Positions 17,792-27,340 of a DNA stretch of 64,000 bases are shown one piece after another. A program made the position numbers and the translations under genes. A model generated the notes under the pieces. It did not search any database, was not told the DNA's origin, and was given only the letters and a program-made list of their open reading frames with translations. Positions within the stretch are counted from its first letter, which is position 1. Each line of letters begins with the position of its first letter. Location: NCBI GenBank assembly GCA_016704325.1, contig JADJAG010000004.1:186001-250000 (forward strand). The letters are read 5' to 3'. This stretch comes from Chitinophagaceae bacterium (GTDB lineage: Bacteria > Bacteroidota > Bacteroidia > Chitinophagales > UBA10324).

Positions 17792-18325
17792 TTACTTCCC
17801 GATAGCGGCTATGATGATAGGATCAAAGGGTTCTACCTTCGATTTAAAATGACAGACATACCGTCCATTTTCATCAACCAGGTATTTGTTAAAGTTCCAG
17901 CTCACTTCACTGTCCTCCACGCCATTGAGTTTCTTTTCAGTCAACCATTGATAGATCGGCGCTTTGTCTTTTCCTTTCACAGAAATTTTTTGAGTGAGCG
18001 GAAAAGTTACTTCATACTTCGAAGTACAAAATTGTAATATCTCCTCATTGGAACCCGGTTCTTGTCCAAAGAAGTCATTCGCCGGAAATCCAATCACCAC
18101 CAATTGATCTTTATACTGACGGTATAGTTTTTCCAGGTCTTCATATTGTGGTGTGAATCCGCATTCAGATGCCACATTCACGATCAGAATCTTTTTACCT
18201 TTGAACGTTGCCATGTCAATAATGCTGCCGTCAATTGCAGTAATTTTATAATCATAAATGGAAGCGGAAACAGTTTTCTCGAAAGAAATGAGTGACAGGA
18301 TCATAAGGAGATGAATTGAAATCAT
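17792..18325 (-). CDS. Glutathione peroxidase family protein, secreted
   Basis: This 177-residue thiol peroxidase has an N-terminal hydrophobic segment (residues 1-21) that suggests export. The three family motifs are clear: VNVASECGFTPQ with peroxidatic Cys55, VIGFPANDFFGQEPGSNEEI, and the tetrad segment WNFNKYLVD near 145-153. The enzyme reduces peroxides using thioredoxin or a similar donor in most bacteria; cysteine replaces selenocysteine. The length is right for the monomeric bacterial type. Its stop codon lies about 30 bases from the MITE at 17566-17753. Confidence 0.9.
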   Translation of the reverse strand: MISIHLLMILSLISFEKTVSASIYDYKITAIDGSIIDMATFKGKKILIVNVASECGFTPQYEDLEKLYRQYKDQLVVIGFPANDFFGQEPGSNEEILQFCTSKYEVTFPLTQKISVKGKDKAPIYQWLTEKKLNGVEDSEVSWNFNKYLVDENGRYVCHFKSKVEPFDPIIIAAIGK

Positions 18326-18408
18326 GTGTGAAAGTGGAAAAGGTTTACGGCGTGATCAGATTGTATCAGGTAGTTATTAACCCATTTTTTGGAAAAAAGT
18401 TTTGAACT

Positions 18409-18816
18409 ATGCGAGTTGCGGTATTCAGGAAAGAACATTTTAACGCGGCACACCGGCTTTATCGAAAAGACTGGGACGATAAAAAAAATGCTGAAGTATT
18501 CGGGCTATGCAGCAACCCGTTATACCACGGTCACAACTATTATCTTGTGGTAAAGGTAACGGGTGAAGTGGATCCTGAAACCGGTTATGTGCTTGATCTG
18601 AAAATTCTTAAGGATATTGTACGGGAAGAAGTACTTGAAAAGTTTGACCATCGAAACCTGAATGAAGACACAGAGGAATTCCGTAATCTAAACCCGACCG
18701 CTGAGCATATCGTTTGGGTGATCTATGAAAAAATCCGGAAACGGCTCGATGAAAAGTTTGATTTGTCGGTGAGGTTATACGAAACAGAACGGAATTTTGT
18801 AGAGTATCCCGCATAA
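18409..18816 (+). CDS. 6-pyruvoyl-tetrahydropterin synthase/QueD family
   Basis: This 135-residue protein has the zinc histidines of the family: H15 in FNAAHRL and H40/H42 in CSNPLYHGHNY, with catalytic-type Cys34 nearby. FDHRNLN and the late LYETERNFVEY supply the conserved catalytic His and binding Glu. Members convert dihydroneopterin triphosphate either to 6-pyruvoyl-tetrahydropterin or, as QueD, to carboxy-tetrahydropterin for queuosine. The FGLCSNPLYHGHNY form is closer to the eukaryote-like pterin synthases. No other queuosine gene is nearby, so the exact reaction is open. Confidence 0.9.
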   Translation: MRVAVFRKEHFNAAHRLYRKDWDDKKNAEVFGLCSNPLYHGHNYYLVVKVTGEVDPETGYVLDLKILKDIVREEVLEKFDHRNLNEDTEEFRNLNPTAEHIVWVIYEKIRKRLDEKFDLSVRLYETERNFVEYPA

Positions 18817-18899
18817 CATCATGCTGATCCACTACATTATAATCAAATTCACAGCAGTGTTCAGAGCCTGATAAGTACTGCCTGCATAATTTTTTTAGT

Positions 18900-19616
18900 A
18901 TGAATAAATTCCTGTGCATACTGTTCCTTTTACTGTTGCCTGCCCTTGTTTTTTCACAAAATCAGGCATCGGCTGACAGGGCCATTGTAATTGCTGATTC
19001 AGTAATTGAGGTGATGGGCGGACAGAAAAACTGGGATGAAGTACATTGCCTGCGTTGGGATTTTTTTGGACGTCGCACTTTATATTGGGATAAGTGGACC
19101 GGCGATGTACGTATTGAAATTCCCTTGCAAAAATTACTGATTCTCACCAACCTCTCAACGAAAAAGGGATTTGTTTACCGTGATAATCATGAATTGATGC
19201 AGGAAGACAGCATAGCGTATTTTATGGAGCGTGGCTATAAGATTTGGGCCAATGACAGTTACTGGCTTATTATGCCTTTCAAACTTCGTGATCAGGGTGT
19301 TAAGCTCGTTTACCTGGGAACTGCAAATGATGCTTCCGGAATACCCTGCCTGAAACTGGAACTCACTTTTGATAATGTAGGAGTAACACCGGATAACAAA
19401 TACCATGTTTATGTTAATCCTAAAAGTTACCTGGTGACTCAATGGGATTATTTCGAAAAGTATACTGACGAAAATCCTTCCATCAGCAACCCATGGGATA
19501 ACTATCAATGGTATGGAAAGATATTATTGTCTGATGACCGCGGGACTGCAAGAGGCAAGCTGGCAAATATTGCTGTGCAGGAACAATTTCGTGAAGGACT
19601 TTTTGAAAGACCTTAA
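18900..19616 (+). CDS. Secreted protein of unknown function (DUF6503-like)
   Basis: This encodes 238 residues with a clean signal peptide (cleavage near VFSQ, residue 20). The mature part reads ADSVIEVMGGQKNWDEVHCL, RWDFFGRRTLYWDKWTGDVR, then VTPDNKYHVYVNPKSYLVTQW. This resembles the LolA/outer-membrane-sorting beta-sheet fold of DUF6503-type proteins common in Bacteroidota. No catalytic residues are evident. The gene ends 38 bases before a MITE and converges on the sulfatase gene. Confidence 0.65.
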   Translation: MNKFLCILFLLLLPALVFSQNQASADRAIVIADSVIEVMGGQKNWDEVHCLRWDFFGRRTLYWDKWTGDVRIEIPLQKLLILTNLSTKKGFVYRDNHELMQEDSIAYFMERGYKIWANDSYWLIMPFKLRDQGVKLVYLGTANDASGIPCLKLELTFDNVGVTPDNKYHVYVNPKSYLVTQWDYFEKYTDENPSISNPWDNYQWYGKILLSDDRGTARGKLANIAVQEQFREGLFERP

Positions 19617-19654
19617 AAAAAGCTTTGCATAAAGACGATCTAAAGCTGCCGGAC

Positions 19655-19828
19655 GGGTGTATGACAAATTGCATTTCTCAGCGATAAAATAATACAAGCG
19701 CGAAGACGCCAAAAAAAACGTAGCATATTGATCCTTTGTGATTTTCTTCGCGACTTCGCGTCTTGGCGCTAAAAAAGCAAGGCGCTAAGGTAAACGCTAC
19801 AGCATTAAGTGCAATTTGTCATACACCT
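19655..19828. repeat. MITE family-1 single copy with perfect 8-bp TSD
   Basis: This 174-bp palindromic element runs from GGGTGTATGACAAATTGC to GCAATTTGTCATACACCT. It is flanked by perfect 8-bp repeats TGCCGGAC (19647-19654 and 19829-19836). The body matches one unit of the 13378-14181 array. It sits between two converging genes, within 40 bases of one stop and 13 bases of the other, and its strong stem could help end transcription from both sides. Confidence 0.9.
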
Positions 19829-19840
19829 TGCCGGACTGGG

Positions 19841-22054
19841 TTACCTGTTAACAACCAACTTTTGATTATAGGTTTGATTGCCTTTATTCAAGGTTACGAC
19901 ATAGAAACCCGGTTGCCATTCTTTACAATCAATCACTAAGTTCATAATATCGGCTTGTGAAATATTTTTTTGAAAAACAGCAGCTCCCAGGGCATTGTTG
20001 ATCACGACGGAAATGTCTTCTTTATTACCGGCTTCATTGAAACTCAATAAAAAATGTGCATCGGCAGGGCTGGGCCATAACCGCAGTATCCTGTCATTTA
20101 TGTTTTCATTTTCATCCCCATTACTGAAATCTTTTTGCGGGTTGGAAAGGTTACAATTGGTGGCAACCGGAACATAATCACCAACAGCATTCCTGATACT
20201 GTCTAAAACAACACGGTATGATTGTATCAATGAACTGAATGAACTGCTGTTGATCAGGTTCTCATCTTCAGTAGGATCATTCAACAGGTCATAAAATTCT
20301 TCCACCACGCTGGTGCAATAATGCTTAACATATTTGTATTGGGAAGAACGAACCGCGCGGATAGAAGGCGCACCTTCTTCTCCGGCATATTGATAAAAGA
20401 AGTATTTTCTTGACATTTCCCCGTCAGCCAGTTTTTTGATGGAGATGCCATCCATGCTAGTCGGATTAGTTATGTGCGCTGCTTCGAGTATAGTAGGCGC
20501 TAAGTCTATATTGGTAATCATCTTATCTGCATAAACGCTACCAGCTTCAAACCAGGACGGAAAACGGATAAAAAGCGGAACCCGGATAGATTCTTCCTGC
20601 GCAATTTGTTTTGCTTCCAGTTTATGTTCACCTCGCATAAATCCATTGTCGGAAGTAAAAATAATCATGGTGCTGTCCAGGATATTATGTTGCTCCAGCC
20701 AGTTCATAAGCGTGGTCACATTATCTTCTACGCCGGCAATAGCCTGAAAATCAAGCAAAGTCAAAGAATCCGTTTCTTCCGGTGTGAAATTCCAGTTATG
20801 CGTATCATAAAAATAGGATGGATAGTTTACCGTGTATTTCTCAAAGTTGGTAGGGAAAGGCATTGTTTCTCCAGTGTACAAATTCAGGTCTGAAGTACGC
20901 GGCACATTTGGGCCATGAGGTACGCGTGTGAAAAACATCAGCATAAACGGATCTCCTGTTGGTACGCTATTCAGGAAATCGAGGGCCATATCTTCATAAA
21001 TATCGGTAATATGGCCCTGAATAATCGTGTCAGGCCCATTGTTAATATTAAAATTAGCATTGAAGAAAATGTTTCCATCACTTGTTGCCCAATAATCAAA
21101 TCCAACCGGTTTACCTTGCAACTGTCCATACTTGCCTACAAAACCGGTATAATATCCGCTGTCTTTGAGAATTTGTTGAAGCAATGGAAGGCTATCAGCC
21201 ATTCTTGTTTCATTATCTAAAGCGCCATGATGGTGAGCATAAAGGCCTGTATAGATTGAAACCCTGCTGGGTGCACATTGTGAAGTAGTCGGAAACGCAT
21301 AGCTAAAATTAGCACCTTCATTGGCAATTCTGTTGATGGAAGGAGTCTGAAACCAGGCAGGGCCTCCGGTAGGCTGGTAACTGTCGAACCTGCCATCGTC
21401 GAGTAAGATGACTATAAAATTGGGCTTGCTGATGCCCGCCGGTGGCGGATTTTGAGTGACAAAAGTAGTTGCTGGTTCTGTCCATTTTGAATTCTTCGTA
21501 CCGCAATTGCTTTGCACACTAACGTCATAAGATGTGTTTTGAGCCAGACCCGTGAATACATGGGAAGTAGCTGTGGTAGTAGGCAGGTTGGTCCAGTTCA
21601 CACTGGTACTTAGTTTATAACGCACTTTAAAAACAGTGGAGCCACATCGTGGTAACCAGGAAAAAGTAGCACCCTGGTTATTGATATTGCTGATTGCGGG
21701 GGATAAGGGGGCAGAGCACTCTAAGGTGGTCTTCTTTACCTGCTTCCATCCATTATTACTATTGTTTGCACAATAAGAAGCAACAGCAAATGTATATGAC
21801 TTGGCTGGTAATAAGCCGGTAAACTGAAAAGAAGTTGTTGTAATGTTATTGGGTAATAAAACAAAGGAGCCGCCTTCTTCCTTATACTTTACCATATAGT
21901 AAGCAGCACCGGCCACCGGGCTCCATGATACCGTTGCATTGCAACTGTACACTTCATCCACTTTTACATCGGTAGGTTTTGGCAAAGCGCATTGAGCAAG
22001 AGACTTCCCAGCTGAAAGCAGTATCAGGATAGAAATTGTAAAAAACAGTTTCAT
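19841..22054 (-). CDS. Type IX-secreted sulfatase with two fibronectin III domains
   Basis: This encodes 737 residues: signal peptide 1-20, fibronectin type III domains at about 24-112 and 115-200, a sulfatase domain at about 209-620, and a type IX secretion C-terminal sorting domain over the last 80 residues (WPSPADAHFLL, then WQPGFYVVTLNKG). The catalytic motif CAPSR at 260-264 is the C-x-P-S-R site whose cysteine becomes formylglycine. D219/D220 (LLDDGRFD) fit the metal site. The substrate is probably a sulfated polysaccharide, though similarity alone cannot separate it from phosphodiesterases of the same fold. A formylglycine-generating enzyme is needed and is not in this window. Confidence 0.9.
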   Translation of the reverse strand: MKLFFTISILILLSAGKSLAQCALPKPTDVKVDEVYSCNATVSWSPVAGAAYYMVKYKEEGGSFVLLPNNITTTSFQFTGLLPAKSYTFAVASYCANNSNNGWKQVKKTTLECSAPLSPAISNINNQGATFSWLPRCGSTVFKVRYKLSTSVNWTNLPTTTATSHVFTGLAQNTSYDVSVQSNCGTKNSKWTEPATTFVTQNPPPAGISKPNFIVILLDDGRFDSYQPTGGPAWFQTPSINRIANEGANFSYAFPTTSQCAPSRVSIYTGLYAHHHGALDNETRMADSLPLLQQILKDSGYYTGFVGKYGQLQGKPVGFDYWATSDGNIFFNANFNINNGPDTIIQGHITDIYEDMALDFLNSVPTGDPFMLMFFTRVPHGPNVPRTSDLNLYTGETMPFPTNFEKYTVNYPSYFYDTHNWNFTPEETDSLTLLDFQAIAGVEDNVTTLMNWLEQHNILDSTMIIFTSDNGFMRGEHKLEAKQIAQEESIRVPLFIRFPSWFEAGSVYADKMITNIDLAPTILEAAHITNPTSMDGISIKKLADGEMSRKYFFYQYAGEEGAPSIRAVRSSQYKYVKHYCTSVVEEFYDLLNDPTEDENLINSSSFSSLIQSYRVVLDSIRNAVGDYVPVATNCNLSNPQKDFSNGDENENINDRILRLWPSPADAHFLLSFNEAGNKEDISVVINNALGAAVFQKNISQADIMNLVIDCKEWQPGFYVVTLNKGNQTYNQKLVVNR

Positions 22055-22708
22055 GCGAAAATAAATTTTAGGTGATTACAACATCACTTTAACTGAATTG
22101 CGGCACCTGACTTGCCATAGGTCAATTAAAGAATTTCGGACTGTGTTTTAATCACTTGATTTTAAACGTAAAGAAAAAAGTAATTCGATCAATCTGCACT
22201 TTACTATTCTAAAAACTTTCGGTGATAAAGTGCAACCGCTCTTTGTAAATCAGACAACTTTGCCAACCTACAATTCAGAAAAAAAAGCCATCCGAATTAA
22301 ACGGAAAAGAATCTGCCAGCAAACAGTTACAATTATTTAATGCACCTCAAGATGCTCCCGCCACAAAAGCATGCTTAGTCTTGATGCATAGGATTGAACA
22401 TTTTGTGCTTCCTAAACAATCATTTAAACTTAGGAGTCATAAAAATGTTTCATCAAAAGCAATTTTCAAAGTAATTTTCAAATATAATTTATAGAATTTT
22501 AAAAACTTTCTCTGCAAAAAATGATGAATTACGAAAAATTTTATTATAGGAAGTGTAAGAATCGGTAGTGATTTGATATGATTTGCAAATAGTCAAGGTG
22601 ATTAATTGCTGGGGCGCATATCAGCAACACAGATTTACTAAGGTGTGCAATACTTTTTTACTAACGGTCGGTTGATCGGTCAAATTGAAATATCTTCGCG
22701 GCTCCACA
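22055..22708. other. Intergenic, divergent promoters
   Basis: This 650-base AT-rich gap lies between the divergent sulfatase and serine hydrolase genes. TATCTTCG about 20 bases upstream of the hydrolase ATG is near the -7 consensus, with a TTG 16 bases before it. I saw no small gene, repeat or RNA structure. Confidence 0.45.
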
Positions 22709-23905
22709 ATGAAGTGTAAACAACTATCCAATTTGTCTGGTCCGGTGAGAAAAGCGGCGTTGCTATGGTTGATTACCCTGCTGTTGCCAACGCAGGCTTG
22801 CAATAAAAGTGCTGCGCGGGAGGATATCGATAAGTATGAATGGGAACAGCCCGGCATACTTACTGCAAGCGATGATTTGCTGGCCTACAGGATAGATACC
22901 TTTTTTCAACGTAAGGTAAAACTTGCGGGGCTGAACGGTGCTGTATTGGTATCACATCACGGGAAAGTGATCTATCGTAATAATTTTGGTTTCAGCAATT
23001 ACAAAGAGAAAACCGCTCTTTCAGATAGTTCCACATTTCAGTTGGCTTCGGTGTCAAAACCTTTTACCGCCACGGCTGTGCTGATACTGCACAAAAAAGG
23101 AAAATTGAATATCGATGATCATGTTACGGAATATATTCCGGATTTCCCTTATGATAGTATTACGATTCGGCATTTATTGAATCACCGGTCCGGCTTACCG
23201 AATTACATTTACATTTTTGATACCATTGATCTTAAATCTGACAGCTACATTACCAATGCTGATGTGGTACAATATTACATCAGCAACAAACCGGCGTTGC
23301 AAGCAACTCCCGGGCGCAGGTTTCAGTATTGTAATACAAATTATGCATTGCTTGCTTACCTGGTAGAAATGGTGAGTGGCAGAACATTCGCAGAATTTTT
23401 AAAAGAACAGGTCTTTGCTCCTGCCCATATGTTTCATTCCTATGTTAGCACACCATCAGATTCACTCAGGCCTGATCTCCAAACGTACGGTTACATTGGC
23501 AGCAAGTGGCAACAGGTGGAAGATGTGCCGTATGACGGCGTGACCGGGGATAAAGGAATTTTTACTACTGCCTGGGACCTGTACCTGTTTGACCAGGCAC
23601 TGAATCATGGTATGTTGTTAGACAAGAGTTTATTGGATGAGTGTTACAAAGGATACAGTTATGAAAAGCCGGGACAGAAAAATTATGGTCTCGGTTGGCG
23701 GCTGAAGGAGTTTGAAGACAGTTCCAGAATTATTTACCATAATGGGTGGTGGCGTGGTTACAATACGTTATTCGTGAGAAATCCGGAGGCGGGCACCAGC
23801 ATTATTGTCTTGTCGAATAAACTGAATCGAAATGTTTATGATGTCTCTACACTCTATGAAATGTTAGGGCTCGGCAAAGGGCTGAAAGAGGAAGAGTCTG
23901 AGTGA
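22709..23905 (+). CDS. Beta-lactamase-fold serine hydrolase, lipoprotein
   Basis: From the ATG at 22709 this gives 398 residues; an upstream TTG at 22685 adds only 8. A lipoprotein signal ends at LLLPTQAC. The class C beta-lactamase/penicillin-binding fold follows. It has SVSKPFTA (SxxK, nucleophilic Ser), the YxN tyrosine motif near QYCNTNYALLAYLVEMVSG, and a late HNGWWRGYNT that replaces the KTG motif. Such enzymes are usually esterases or D-amino-acid peptidases anchored in the envelope, not antibiotic resistance enzymes. It is alone on its strand here. Confidence 0.88.
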   Translation: MKCKQLSNLSGPVRKAALLWLITLLLPTQACNKSAAREDIDKYEWEQPGILTASDDLLAYRIDTFFQRKVKLAGLNGAVLVSHHGKVIYRNNFGFSNYKEKTALSDSSTFQLASVSKPFTATAVLILHKKGKLNIDDHVTEYIPDFPYDSITIRHLLNHRSGLPNYIYIFDTIDLKSDSYITNADVVQYYISNKPALQATPGRRFQYCNTNYALLAYLVEMVSGRTFAEFLKEQVFAPAHMFHSYVSTPSDSLRPDLQTYGYIGSKWQQVEDVPYDGVTGDKGIFTTAWDLYLFDQALNHGMLLDKSLLDECYKGYSYEKPGQKNYGLGWRLKEFEDSSRIIYHNGWWRGYNTLFVRNPEAGTSIIVLSNKLNRNVYDVSTLYEMLGLGKGLKEEESE

Positions 23906-23917
23906 TACATAGATCGG

Positions 23918-23972
23918 ATATTCAGATTCAGGACTCAGGATTCAAGACACAGGACTCAAGACGTAGGACAAG
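23918..23972. repeat. Degenerate 7-bp repeats
   Basis: A short run of imperfect 7-mers (TTCAGGACTCAGGATTCAAG, then ACAGGACTCAAGACG) follows the serine hydrolase gene. Its period matches that of the arrays at 42510, 55239 and 58360. Confidence 0.6.
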
Positions 23973-23991
23973 TTGCCTTTAAGCGGAACTG

Positions 23992-24753
23992 CTAATAACT
24001 ATAAATATCCAGGTTGTTTTCATGTAACAGGTACAGCCTGTTTTTTTCAATCCTTACATCTTTTATATCCAGGGTTCCGGGCAGTTCAATGTATTTGGTT
24101 TGCAGTGTTTTGAGGTGATAGACATGCAACCTGTTCGATTCGCGGAAGAATAGCTGATCGCTGCGAACCTGAAATTTCTCAATGCCTGTGAATGGCAGGG
24201 TTTGATAGTATGTACCGTAGATATCAAATACAACGATGCCTTCTGCCGGATCGGTCAGGTAAACATACTGATCTTGTTCCTGCATGAATACAGGGTGCAG
24301 TGCTTTTCCAACCAGGGAAAACATATCACCGCTTTCCACTACGATATCATTATTTCTGTCAATTTTTTTCAACTTATAATCCTGGTCATCAAATACCCAA
24401 ATGTTATTGTCAAGAGAAGAAAAGCATGCAGCGCTATAGCTTTGAATATTGATCGTGCGGAGGGACAGCGTGCTGATCTCAGTTAGTTTATTGTCGAGCA
24501 GTACCAGGGTACCATAAGTAGGGTATGACAAAACCAGTTTCATTGGATTGGTAGCATCTATGAATTCCAGTTTACCATACCGGTTCTGGTTGTAAATGGT
24601 AAGCAAATTCCCGGAGGAGTCTACTTTATAAAGTTCATTGGCAGTAGTAATGCAATAACCGTTTTGCAGATAATCAGTAGTGAGAAATGTGGCATTTGCC
24701 TTAACGGAGGTGAGTAATACGAAGTTAATGAGAATAGGGAGGAGGGAAACCAT
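23992..24753 (-). CDS. Secreted beta-propeller-like protein, unknown function
   Basis: This encodes 253 residues with an N-terminal signal peptide (about 1-20). Repeating short strands follow (ELYKVDSSGNLLTIYNQ, NNIWVFDDQDYKLKKIDRN, YVYLTDPAEGIVVFDIYG, RLYLLHENNLDIYSY) that read like propeller blades. Many Bacteroidota genomes place a similar gene beside the MoxR/SurA-like cluster, as here. It has no catalytic motif. I cannot name the family. Confidence 0.6.
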   Translation of the reverse strand: MVSLLPILINFVLLTSVKANATFLTTDYLQNGYCITTANELYKVDSSGNLLTIYNQNRYGKLEFIDATNPMKLVLSYPTYGTLVLLDNKLTEISTLSLRTINIQSYSAACFSSLDNNIWVFDDQDYKLKKIDRNNDIVVESGDMFSLVGKALHPVFMQEQDQYVYLTDPAEGIVVFDIYGTYYQTLPFTGIEKFQVRSDQLFFRESNRLHVYHLKTLQTKYIELPGTLDIKDVRIEKNRLYLLHENNLDIYSY

Positions 24754-24855
24754 AAGCCTAAAGATAGGGTTAGCTGGTTAGATTTACGGCTGCCTGATTT
24801 TCAGAAAAAAGAAAAACAACATGAAACCGGATCGCAGCATGCTTATTGCCGGTGA

Positions 24856-25818
24856 TCACACTATTTTTCCAATGATTTCCTCAATAGACATACCTTCTGC
24901 TTCGGCTTTGTAATTAAGAATAATGCGATGACGGAGTATGGGTGTTGCCACAGCTTTTACATCTTCCATATCTGGTGAATATTTTCCATTAATAGCAGCA
25001 TGACATTTCGCACCCAGCACCAGGAATTGCGAGGCACGCGGGCCTGCACCCCATGAAACATATTCATTAACTACTGCAGGCGCTTCCGATTGACCGGGAC
25101 GCGTTTTACGCGCAATGGACACAGCATAATTTAATACATTATCAGCCACCGGAATTTTGCGGATTAACTGCTGAAAGTACCGGATATCTGTACCGGAAAT
25201 GATTTTGTTCAACGCTACATTCCTCGACGAAGTAGTATTTTTTACCATGGTAATTTCTTCGTCATTCTCCAGGTAATCCAGCTTAATATTAAACATGAAG
25301 CGATCCAGTTGTGCTTCCGGAAGCGGATAAGTGCCCTCCTGTTCAATCGGGTTCTGGGTCGCCAGCACGAAAAAAGGCAAAGGCAATGCATGCAATTGTC
25401 CGGCAAAGGTGACGCTTCTTTCCTGCATTGACTCCAGCAATGCCGCCTGGGTTTTTGGAGGTGTACGGTTGATCTCATCGGCCAGGATGATATTTGCGAA
25501 TACGGGCCCCTTGTTGAATAAAAACTGGCGCGATTCATTCATGATCTCAGAGCCTATAATGTCGGATGGCATCAGGTCAGGCGTAAACTGGATACGCTTG
25601 AAGCTGAGGTCAAGCACGTCGGCAATAGTTTTCACAAGTAATGTTTTCGCCAGGCCGGGAACGCCTACGAGCAAGCTGTGTCCATCACAAAAAATGGAGA
25701 TGAGGACATACTTTACCACCTCTTTTTGTCCGACGATAATCTTATTGATTTCACCTGTAAGCTGATGGTAGCTTGCAGCCAGTCCGTCTATTGCCGCTGC
25801 ATCATTCGCATAACTCAT
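24856..25818 (-). CDS. MoxR-family AAA ATPase
   Basis: This MoxR-type chaperone ATPase has 320 residues from the ATG at 25818. It has a Walker A (GVPGLAKT), Walker B (ILADEINRTPPKTQAALLE) and sensor 1 (FVLATQNPIEQEGTYPLPEA), followed by the lid domain ending RIILNYKAEAEGMS. The start codon overlaps the stop of the upstream SurA-like gene in a TAATG, which implies coupled translation and favours 25818 over an ATG at 25842. MoxR proteins often assist maturation of metal- or VWA-domain proteins; none is visible downstream here. Confidence 0.9.
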   Translation of the reverse strand: MSYANDAAAIDGLAASYHQLTGEINKIIVGQKEVVKYVLISIFCDGHSLLVGVPGLAKTLLVKTIADVLDLSFKRIQFTPDLMPSDIIGSEIMNESRQFLFNKGPVFANIILADEINRTPPKTQAALLESMQERSVTFAGQLHALPLPFFVLATQNPIEQEGTYPLPEAQLDRFMFNIKLDYLENDEEITMVKNTTSSRNVALNKIISGTDIRYFQQLIRKIPVADNVLNYAVSIARKTRPGQSEAPAVVNEYVSWGAGPRASQFLVLGAKCHAAINGKYSPDMEDVKAVATPILRHRIILNYKAEAEGMSIEEIIGKIV

Positions 25819-27176
25819 TACTGTTCGCTGTTGTTGATCCATTTTTTTATCACCTTACAATCATGAAATTCCGGTGCTACAAACACATATGATTTAGAAA
25901 TACGGTCTAGCAGCCATTTATTGATAGTATCTACCTGTTTCTGACCCAGGGCCATATCCTGAATCCTGTTGTAATCATCTTTAAGATTGGCCTGGTGCGG
26001 CTTTACTTTTGACTTCATGTAGATGATGCGGAAACCGGTTTCCCCTCTTTCATTTCTAAATAACATAGGCTTCGAGATTGCCCCAACCTGCAAAGTATCA
26101 GTTGCCGGTACAAGGCTCTGATCATAGTTGCCCAATTCACTGATGTCAAACTGGTTGGCACCTGTAGATGGATTTACCATCATACCACCATTTCCTTTCG
26201 AGTATTCGTCTTCACTGAACTTATTTACCGCCTCTGTAAAAGTGTATTTTCCTGATTGAATGAGGTAGTAGATGCTATCCATCAGCTTACCTGCATTATT
26301 AATATCGTAAGAGGTTGTTTTGGGTATAATCAGAATATGGCGCACATTGATACGATCTCCGCGTCGCTCAATTAGTTGAATAATATGAAAGCCAAAAGAA
26401 GACTCTACGATATCAGAGACTTCATTGGGTTTTTTCAATCCAAAAGCCGCGGCTTCAAAAGCAGGATCGAGTTCGCCCCTGTTTACGAAGCCCAGTTCAC
26501 CGCCTCTGTCGGCGCTGCCGGGATCTTCGGAATAGGAACTTGCCAGCGTGGCGAAATCTTCACCATTCTTTATCCGCGTCAGCAATTCCCCGATTTTTTC
26601 TTTGCTGTAAGCCCGAACTGCTTCGCTTACTTTGGGATAGATAACTAACAAACCTAATTCGGTAGCAGCATTATAGTAAGGCAATGAATCTTTTGGAATC
26701 TTATTGAAATAGGCCATTACTTCGGAAGGGGTCACTTTCAAATCACCGGCAATCTTTGCTTTCTCCCCGTCTGCCAGTAGATTCTCTTTCACCTGTGGCC
26801 TGAATTCATCCTTCATTTCCAGGATTGATTTCCCATAATATTCTTCCAGCTTCTCCACAGAGCCTGCAACATTGGCAAAAGCGCGTACCCGGCGGTCGAG
26901 TTCATTCTCAACCTGGTCATCTGTTACTTCAACACTATCGAGGATTGCTTGCGCCACCATCAGTTTCTCGGTGAGCATGGCGTTAAGTAATTCGCATTTA
27001 TAGTCGGGAGGAATTGGTGCCGTTACCTGATAGGTATTCTGGAGATATTGTGCTTCAATTTCAGAGAGCAATATCATACGGTCATCCACGATGCCTACAA
27101 TTTTATCGGCAAGCATGGGCTGAGCCTGTAACAGGGTATTAAAAAGTAGACAACCAAAAAGAAGTAATGTGCGCAC
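25818..27176 (-). CDS. SurA-like periplasmic peptidyl-prolyl isomerase
   Basis: This encodes 452 residues from a GTG start, with a signal peptide ending near LLQAQ. It has an N-terminal SurA-type chaperone region and two parvulin domains. The first contains YSEDPGSADRGGELGFVNRG and FGFHIIQLIERRGD. The second covers RHILIIPKTTSYDIN to FSEDEYSKGNGGMMVNP and is partly degenerate. SurA helps outer-membrane proteins fold in the periplasm. It is part of a run with two further parvulin-related genes upstream and moxR downstream, a known Bacteroidota arrangement. Confidence 0.9.
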   Translation of the reverse strand: MRTLLLFGCLLFNTLLQAQPMLADKIVGIVDDRMILLSEIEAQYLQNTYQVTAPIPPDYKCELLNAMLTEKLMVAQAILDSVEVTDDQVENELDRRVRAFANVAGSVEKLEEYYGKSILEMKDEFRPQVKENLLADGEKAKIAGDLKVTPSEVMAYFNKIPKDSLPYYNAATELGLLVIYPKVSEAVRAYSKEKIGELLTRIKNGEDFATLASSYSEDPGSADRGGELGFVNRGELDPAFEAAAFGLKKPNEVSDIVESSFGFHIIQLIERRGDRINVRHILIIPKTTSYDINNAGKLMDSIYYLIQSGKYTFTEAVNKFSEDEYSKGNGGMMVNPSTGANQFDISELGNYDQSLVPATDTLQVGAISKPMLFRNERGETGFRIIYMKSKVKPHQANLKDDYNRIQDMALGQKQVDTINKWLLDRISKSYVFVAPEFHDCKVIKKWINNSEQ

Positions 27177-27340
27177 TGCCGTTGAATCAGTTAGGGTTGA
27201 AAATCTTAAAAGCGTGTAGATAATATACTATCATTTTCAAATTGAAGGATGAGCCGGTGTTTTGCAGTTAAAGCCCTTTGTAAAGAATACTCCTGCTCAA
27301 TGAAAAACTGCTTTTGATGCAGGGCGAAGCTACAGCTATT

